Source: Naumovozyma dairenensis CBS 421
Taxonomy: Eukaryota; Ascomycota; Saccharomycetes; Saccharomycetales; Saccharomycetaceae
Assembly (NCBI RefSeq): GCF_000227115.2
Contig: NC_016489.1
Location: forward strand, 248,001-312,000
Direction: 5' to 3'
DNA: 64,000 nt
The notes beneath the pieces are model-generated. The model was not told where the DNA came from and did no database searches. It saw only the letters and a program-made list of their open reading frames with translations. The position numbers were made by a program, and so were the translations under genes. Of this stretch, positions 58,882 through 64,000 are shown piece by piece; position 1 is the stretch's first letter; the number at the start of each line of letters is the position of its first letter.

Positions 58882-59880
58882 ATGATCCATGCATCTAAAC
58901 TCTCCAAAATAATCAAAAGAAGAACGAAAACCCGCAACACAAAACATCACCACGACACCAAAAAATACAAAATCTTGAAAAAATTAATTGCAGAAAACAA
59001 ATTCCAAATAACGAACAATATCAAGATCAAAAAAAATGATAAAATATTCAAATATTGGCGTAATAGAAATACATTATTCAGTAAGATTAACACGAACAAG
59101 ATTTATATGACTGAAGAATTATGGTTCAGCGTTACTCCTGAACTTATTGCCAAATTCATTTCCAATTACATAAAAGCATGTCTTTCATCATTCTCGCCGA
59201 ATGAAATGGGGAATAAATACAATGGTTTAACGATTTTGGATGTGTTTTGTGGTGGTGGTGGTAATACTATTCAATTCGCTATGGATTTCCCTCGTGTTTA
59301 TGGTATTGATTCATCTATTGAACATATTTATTGTACTATTAAGAATTCACAAGCTTATAATGTGGATGATAGGATATATCTTAAATGTGGTAAATTAGAG
59401 AAGATTATTAAGCGGGACACGTTTGCGAAGGAGAAAATTCATGTGGATTGTGTTTTTGCTTCACCTCCATGGGGTGGACCTGAATATTTAAAGGAAGATA
59501 CTTACGATTTGGAGAAATCTTTGAAACCATTTGGATTGTATAAATTATTGAAGAAATTTTTCCAAATTTCCAAAAATGTTATATTGTTTTTACCCCGTAA
59601 TTCAAATTTGTATCAATTGTCCAATACTACTAGGAAATTGTTAGGTCCTGGGGGAAGATGTAAAGTGTTGTATGTTAAAATCAATGGTTATATGAAGGGT
59701 ATGTTTTGTATATGGGGTGATCAATTAATAAATTATGGAGAACAAGTTAGTGGTGATGTAGTTGAGCTAAATACAAATGATCAAAATAAAAACGAAGCTA
59801 ATAATGATGCTAGTAATGAAAAAGAAGAAGAAGTAAATTCAAAATCCATTGATGAGGTATATTATGACATTGATGGTTGA
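58882..59880 (+). CDS. TGS1: TGS1, trimethylguanosine synthase
   Basis: 332 residues against 315 in S. cerevisiae (YPL157W). Tgs1 converts the m7G cap of snRNAs, snoRNAs and telomerase RNA to the trimethyl form, using SAM, in the nucleolus. The first 60 residues are strongly basic (nucleolar targeting). The class I methyltransferase fold has motif I ILDVFCGGGGNTIQFA at about 118-133, the acidic post-I GIDSS at 141-145 and the catalytic VFASPPWGGPEYL at 191-203, where the Trp stacks on m7G. The acidic/Asn-rich C-terminal tail is longer than in S. cerevisiae. Confidence 0.96.
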   Translation: MIHASKLSKIIKRRTKTRNTKHHHDTKKYKILKKLIAENKFQITNNIKIKKNDKIFKYWRNRNTLFSKINTNKIYMTEELWFSVTPELIAKFISNYIKACLSSFSPNEMGNKYNGLTILDVFCGGGGNTIQFAMDFPRVYGIDSSIEHIYCTIKNSQAYNVDDRIYLKCGKLEKIIKRDTFAKEKIHVDCVFASPPWGGPEYLKEDTYDLEKSLKPFGLYKLLKKFFQISKNVILFLPRNSNLYQLSNTTRKLLGPGGRCKVLYVKINGYMKGMFCIWGDQLINYGEQVSGDVVELNTNDQNKNEANNDASNEKEEEVNSKSIDEVYYDIDG

Positions 59881-60151
59881 TTTTACCAGGGGAACAGGTT
59901 CATAGATTATGATGGTGATAGCTAAATTATATAGCATAATACATGACGTTACATCATCGGAATGCCTATATCAGAAATAATATAGGATAAAAGTCGTTAA
60001 AATATTTATTTATGGGTATAGACTGTGCGAGTGAAATAATATATAATTTGAAATGAAAGAATATTTATGGTATCAAAAAAAGTGGGGCATGGAAAAACGA
60101 AACATGAATATGTGTAAAATGATATGGTAACGATGGTAACGATGATGAAAA

Positions 60152-60967
60152 TCAAGAATTTGATGGGAAATTCTTCTTTTCGAAAAAGATATGACCATCA
60201 GAATAAGATTTCAATTTATTTAATAAATGACCATTAGAATGTAACTGTTTAATATCTTTTGAAAGACCATTATTAATGATTGAAACCCCATTAATGAATA
60301 AATAAGGTAAATTAGGTGTGGATGATGCTTTATTTGAAGGTGGTAATAACTTATTTTTCTTGATATAATTTAGTAATTGATTCCCATTGGAATGTTTTTC
60401 CAAATCTACTATTGCTAATTGTGGAGAAATTTCATATTCTATGGATAATAGGTTTTTCAGATATTGAGAATCCCATTCAGATGACTTAATGAACAATACA
60501 GCTGGCGAAGTATTTAAGATTTGTTTAAAATTGTCTTCTGCGTTGAATGAAGTTGATGATAATAGATGAACGTTTTGGCTATCTTTCAATTTCTTGCTGT
60601 TATCATTACCATCGTTCTTTTTCAATATATGTTCATCTTTTGACAATTCTTTCTTTATATCTGAAATCTCCTTCCAAACTTTCAAAAGATTATCATTTTC
60701 CTCAACAGGGTTGTCCGTTTTCATAGATTCTTGAACAGGCTTCGAAAGAAGTGAAGATGGAATGAACTCTTCTTGATTTCCCGAGGAAGAGGAAGAGGAG
60801 GATGTTAGAGATGGGAACCCTAAAGAATGTAGTGAGGATTCAAATGTATAATCTGAACTCCATTCAAAGATAAGCAATCCCATTACAGTCAACAGTATTA
60901 CAGTGATTGAAATTATTCTTGTATTTCTCCTCGACTTGATTTGTTTTGGTATTTTGGTAGTTCCCAT
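60152..60967 (-). CDS. PRM4: PRM4-like single-pass membrane protein with a degenerate glutaredoxin-type domain
   Basis: 271 residues against 284 in S. cerevisiae Prm4 (YPL156C), a pheromone-regulated membrane protein. A basic N-tail is followed by one membrane helix at about 18-36 (IISITVILLTVMGLLIFEW), giving type II topology as in Grx6/Grx7. The C-terminal 130 residues look like a glutaredoxin fold: PAVLFIKSSEWDSQYLKNLL, a LAIVDLEKHSNGNQLLNYIK segment, LPYLFINGVSI and LHSNGHLLNKL. The usual Cys-Pro-Tyr-Cys/Ser active site is replaced and no cysteine is present. I see no exact TGAAACA in the 400 bases upstream. Next to TGS1 as in S. cerevisiae. Confidence 0.85.
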   Translation of the reverse strand: MGTTKIPKQIKSRRNTRIISITVILLTVMGLLIFEWSSDYTFESSLHSLGFPSLTSSSSSSSGNQEEFIPSSLLSKPVQESMKTDNPVEENDNLLKVWKEISDIKKELSKDEHILKKNDGNDNSKKLKDSQNVHLLSSTSFNAEDNFKQILNTSPAVLFIKSSEWDSQYLKNLLSIEYEISPQLAIVDLEKHSNGNQLLNYIKKNKLLPPSNKASSTPNLPYLFINGVSIINNGLSKDIKQLHSNGHLLNKLKSYSDGHIFFEKKNFPSNS

Positions 60968-63900
60968 TTTGTAATATAAACTTGCTTTTTTTTCTTCGAA
61001 CTTTGTGAATATATATGCCTTTGCTGTGTTGTGTGTTGTGTAATATTGTCGCTTCCAACAAACCTAGAGATAAGGTATAAATATATCTCTATATATTACT
61101 TGGAGATCTAATAGCACCTATCGGGTGTATCAGTAGTATAAGCTTATATAATAGTAATGGTCTTTCATAATGAGGGAAGGTATCTTTTCCTTTGGACCCG
61201 GAAGAGGGAACTATCCGCCTATAACTTTTGGGGGGCGAAGAGACTGCTACATAGGTAGGTAAATTACGTACAGTTGGGGGGGCGGGGGAGATAGATATGC
61301 ATTACTGAACGAGAAACCACGGACAGACATTGGGAGGGGTAGGAATTTTTTACCCCCCCCAAAAAAAATAGGCCTACCCCACCCGTTTTCAAAACCCAGA
61401 TGAAAACATTAAGCCCCTACCCCTACCCAAAGTAAAAATTTCAATCCCTTCCCCCAACTCCCATTTATAGAATGTTGAATATATATTAATATAGTCTCTC
61501 TTACTAGTCATCATAAAAATATTTTGGTTATTTATCTGTACCCCCAGTTTTACCCCCCAAATCTTCGGTTTTACCCCCGCTGGACCTTAATTGGAGACCC
61601 TCTAGCCCGGCCTTTACCCCCGAAATTTTAATCCAACCCGGCCCCCTACCCAATCCCTCCCCCAATTTGGCTATCAAAGAAAGTCCCCCACTTTATTGTC
61701 ATGTCTAGGTCTTACCTTATCCCACGGCTATCCTTAGGCTTTAGGAGATCTACTACGGACTACTGTACATATTTTAATCTGCCAGGTTAAAAGATCGAGA
61801 TATTTTGCGGGAAGCTAATTAATTGTTTCCAACTATTTGTTAACTAAAGCTCTCCTTCAGAATTGACAAAAAAATTACTTGAACTTAACAAAATCCTTCT
61901 CGTTGGCCATTTTATTACACACATACATATATACTTTCTTCTTGTGCTGACTTAGGATAAACTTTGAACTCGTTGGAGAAAGAAATATTACCATCCTCAT
62001 TAAAGGTTTTAACCATATTATTTACATTAATATTCGTATTATGTATAATTCAAGTTTATTGTGTAGTCTTTTTTTTTTCACTTTTCAAAATTAACAAAAC
62101 AAGAATTGGTTGGAAGAATTTCAGATCTTTTCATGAAGTGGCTTCACAGAAGTTGAATCAAACGCTTGATAACCAGGGGGAAATATGTTATTTGATGACT
62201 ATCTCCTTAAGAATGCCTAAAAAGAATCGGTTGATCAACAAGTATTGCAATTGTAATATTCTGTTCTATTCTTTCATGTCAATAAATCAAGTAAATTAAC
62301 AACACTTCGTTTTTAATCCGCAAAGTCCGAAATTCAGACTCTGTAACGTACAAGTTGATGGAACAGACGAACAGAGGTGCATTTATTTCAGACAATTCAC
62401 CAGGGTTTATACCCTAGGAATACATCTTGAAGTGATACAATAATTCTTAAAGATATATAGACATTCAGACAGCTGGGCAATTCCATATTTGTGTTCACAA
62501 TTCCCTTCGATACTTTTTTTTTAATAAATGAATTGTTTTTTAATATGTAATTATTAATAACGTCCACAAAGTTTGGTATATTTATGACCCATATCTTTTA
62601 TGAAGTTAGTATAATCGAAATTATTTCTATTATTATTACACTGGCTTTAGTTCACAAAACAAGTAAAGCGCTCTTTGAAATATACATCAAATGGAAATTA
62701 TCTTGTTTTTTTACCTTAGAAGAAAGGGTAAATACAAATGTTATAAAAAGGTAGGCTTCCCATATTTCAATAAATGTCAAAAGTATTAATTGCCAATAAA
62801 TTAAATCTTTTTTTTAAAGGCGACATCCAGTTCCAGATATATAAAATTCCAAAAAGAATGTCGCTTTGAGTTCAAATAATTTTTGTCTTTGCATATAAAT
62901 ACGACTCTTTCGTCGTTAGTTTAATTCCCTTTCTACTGGAAGCAGCTAGATGGTATTGGCGATAAAAATTTCCTATGTCTTTATATAATAGACACAAAAA
63001 ACTTTGGAAAAATAAAATTAATCACCTTTTTCTTGACGCACTGGAAAATTAACTTCTTCATTCTGTATACTTAGTGCATAGTCTACGTATTGTCTTCCTC
63101 TAAGTAAGTAAGAGAATGAACCAGTGTCTATTTGAAACAGGAAAAAAAAAGGGATACTCTTGTTTTTTCCTCTACGTCTGTTTATTAGCTATCGTTAGTT
63201 TTTTTTTCCCGTCCGAACTCCGGCTGAAGAATTGACGTAGGGAAAAGGTTAAAGGATTTACAATTCGAACAAAGCTGCATGGTAAAGGGATCTTCGGAAA
63301 CTTACCAACTTGGAAGAAAAGAAAGACGAAAATCATATCTTCTAGAAGGAACGAAACTAGAAACGTTAAGGGAAAATGAGCAGTAATAATCAGTGAGCGC
63401 CGATAAAAAAAGTGATTTACGAAATTGGCAGACGACTGGATCAGTAACCAAGAGTTGCAGCATATCTTATGCTGCATGCATAATAAAAATGCAGGTTGAC
63501 AATGCAAATTGACGAAGTCAAAGCGACAATTATGTCTTTAGGAGTTTTATTGCATAATATATTATCGTCGTTATTGTGTACATCTGTCGTTTGGTCTTCA
63601 ATATCGAAATTGAGCTTCCCTTGTTCGTGAAGATTTTAACAGACACTTCCCATGCAAAGCACCTTACGTAAAGAATACATATAGGATCGAAGATCCATTT
63701 CATGGGATTTTATGACAGAAAAAGTTATTTCGAAATACAAAGCCAAACGTTATGCATTACGTTTGTTCGCTAACTCCCTAGCATTAATGGATCTATCTTG
63801 CATTGTATTATACAATTTGTATACAAAAAAAGGGAAGCTGCATAAAGCCAGCAGGGAAATATCATAGTAGAAACAAATTTTCGAAATCGTTTTAGTTGTA

Positions 63901-64000
63901 TAGATTTTCGAGTAAAAAAGCTAGCCTTCCCAAATTTTGAGATGAATCCAACTTTACCATTGGAAGTTTATTGCGTTTCCTTCTAATTGTGACTATGCAC
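60968..64000. other. Gene-poor right end of the window
   Basis: 3 kb with no convincing gene. KIP2, the next S. cerevisiae gene after PRM4, is not present. Two 111-codon open stretches (61964-62299 plus, 63172-63507 minus) have no recognisable content and lie in A/T-rich DNA. The G/C-tract patch at 61270-61700 is listed separately. No tRNA, LTR or centromere (CDEI-CDEIII) pattern was recognised. Confidence 0.5.
61270..61700. repeat. G-run then C-run patch, G-quadruplex-prone
   Basis: On the plus strand, G7-C-G5 (61276-61288) and GGGAGGGG (61332-61339) switch to C-runs. These include C8 at 61353-61360 and repeated CCCCTACCCCTACCC-like and TTTACCCCC-like units up to about 61670. The minus strand is therefore rich in spaced G-tracts. 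Confidence 0.75.

Noticed and set aside
61964..62299. 111-codon plus-strand frame with a hydrophobic stretch
   Set aside because: Begins without support and has no family resemblance; hydrophobicity follows from T-rich DNA.
63172..63507. 111-codon minus-strand frame
   Set aside because: No recognisable motif, composition like random AT-rich DNA, and isolated from other genes.

Overview
The window looks like nuclear DNA of a budding yeast in the Saccharomycetaceae. The genes are intron-poor, AT-rich and closely packed. Nearly every long reading frame is a recognisable full-length counterpart of a Saccharomyces cerevisiae gene, the standard code fits throughout, and there are relics of Ty1/copia and Ty3/gypsy retrotransposons. 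Gene order mixes the two S. cerevisiae sister tracks. Homologues of the chromosome XVI genes YPL176C to YPL156C alternate with chromosome XV genes (CDC31, RPN8, HRK1, OSW1?, SEC63, NAT5). Essential genes expected in an unreduced ancestral order (RPT4, GCD1, CDC60) are missing from here. That favours a post-whole-genome-duplication yeast with a different pattern of copy loss from S. cerevisiae, for example Kazachstania, Naumovozyma, Tetrapisispora or a relative. The species itself cannot be named from this sequence.

Layout: 2-5243 carries a chromosome XIII-like block (MGL3 3' part, EFR3, DML1). 5244-8279 has no intact gene and holds a rearranged Ty1/copia pol relic. 8280-18527 is NIP100, CDC31, MRPL40, COX10, RPN8, HRK1. 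19638-21734 holds ERG12 and a 34-codon a-factor pheromone gene with a complete a-specific operator. 22278-36596 is SPT14, TRE1/2, DAP1, an OSW1 candidate, MEX67, SEC63, NAT5, MRX4. 36668-49893 is REV3, ATG29, SET6, MLH3, SVS1, a YPL162C homologue and PET20. 49894-55659 is a decayed transposon and pseudogene zone. 55660-60967 is AIM44, TGS1, PRM4. 60968-64000 has no convincing gene and contains a striking G/C-tract patch.

Functions are mostly housekeeping: dynactin and spindle pole (NIP100, CDC31), mitochondrial translation and heme A synthesis (MRPL40, COX10, PET20, MRX4), proteasome (RPN8, with a textbook Rpn4/PACE site), isoprenoid and GPI synthesis (ERG12, SPT14), ER translocation (SEC63), mRNA export (MEX67), DNA repair and recombination (REV3, MLH3), autophagy (ATG29), and septin/cytokinesis (AIM44). 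No tRNA, rRNA or CRISPR was recognised. The most notable items are the unlisted a-factor gene with its alpha2/Mcm1 operator, the apparent inversion bounded by the copia-relic zone, the scrambled gypsy/unknown-pseudogene region with an inverted duplication, and several exact transcription-factor sites (PACE, URS1, Reb1, MSE-like).
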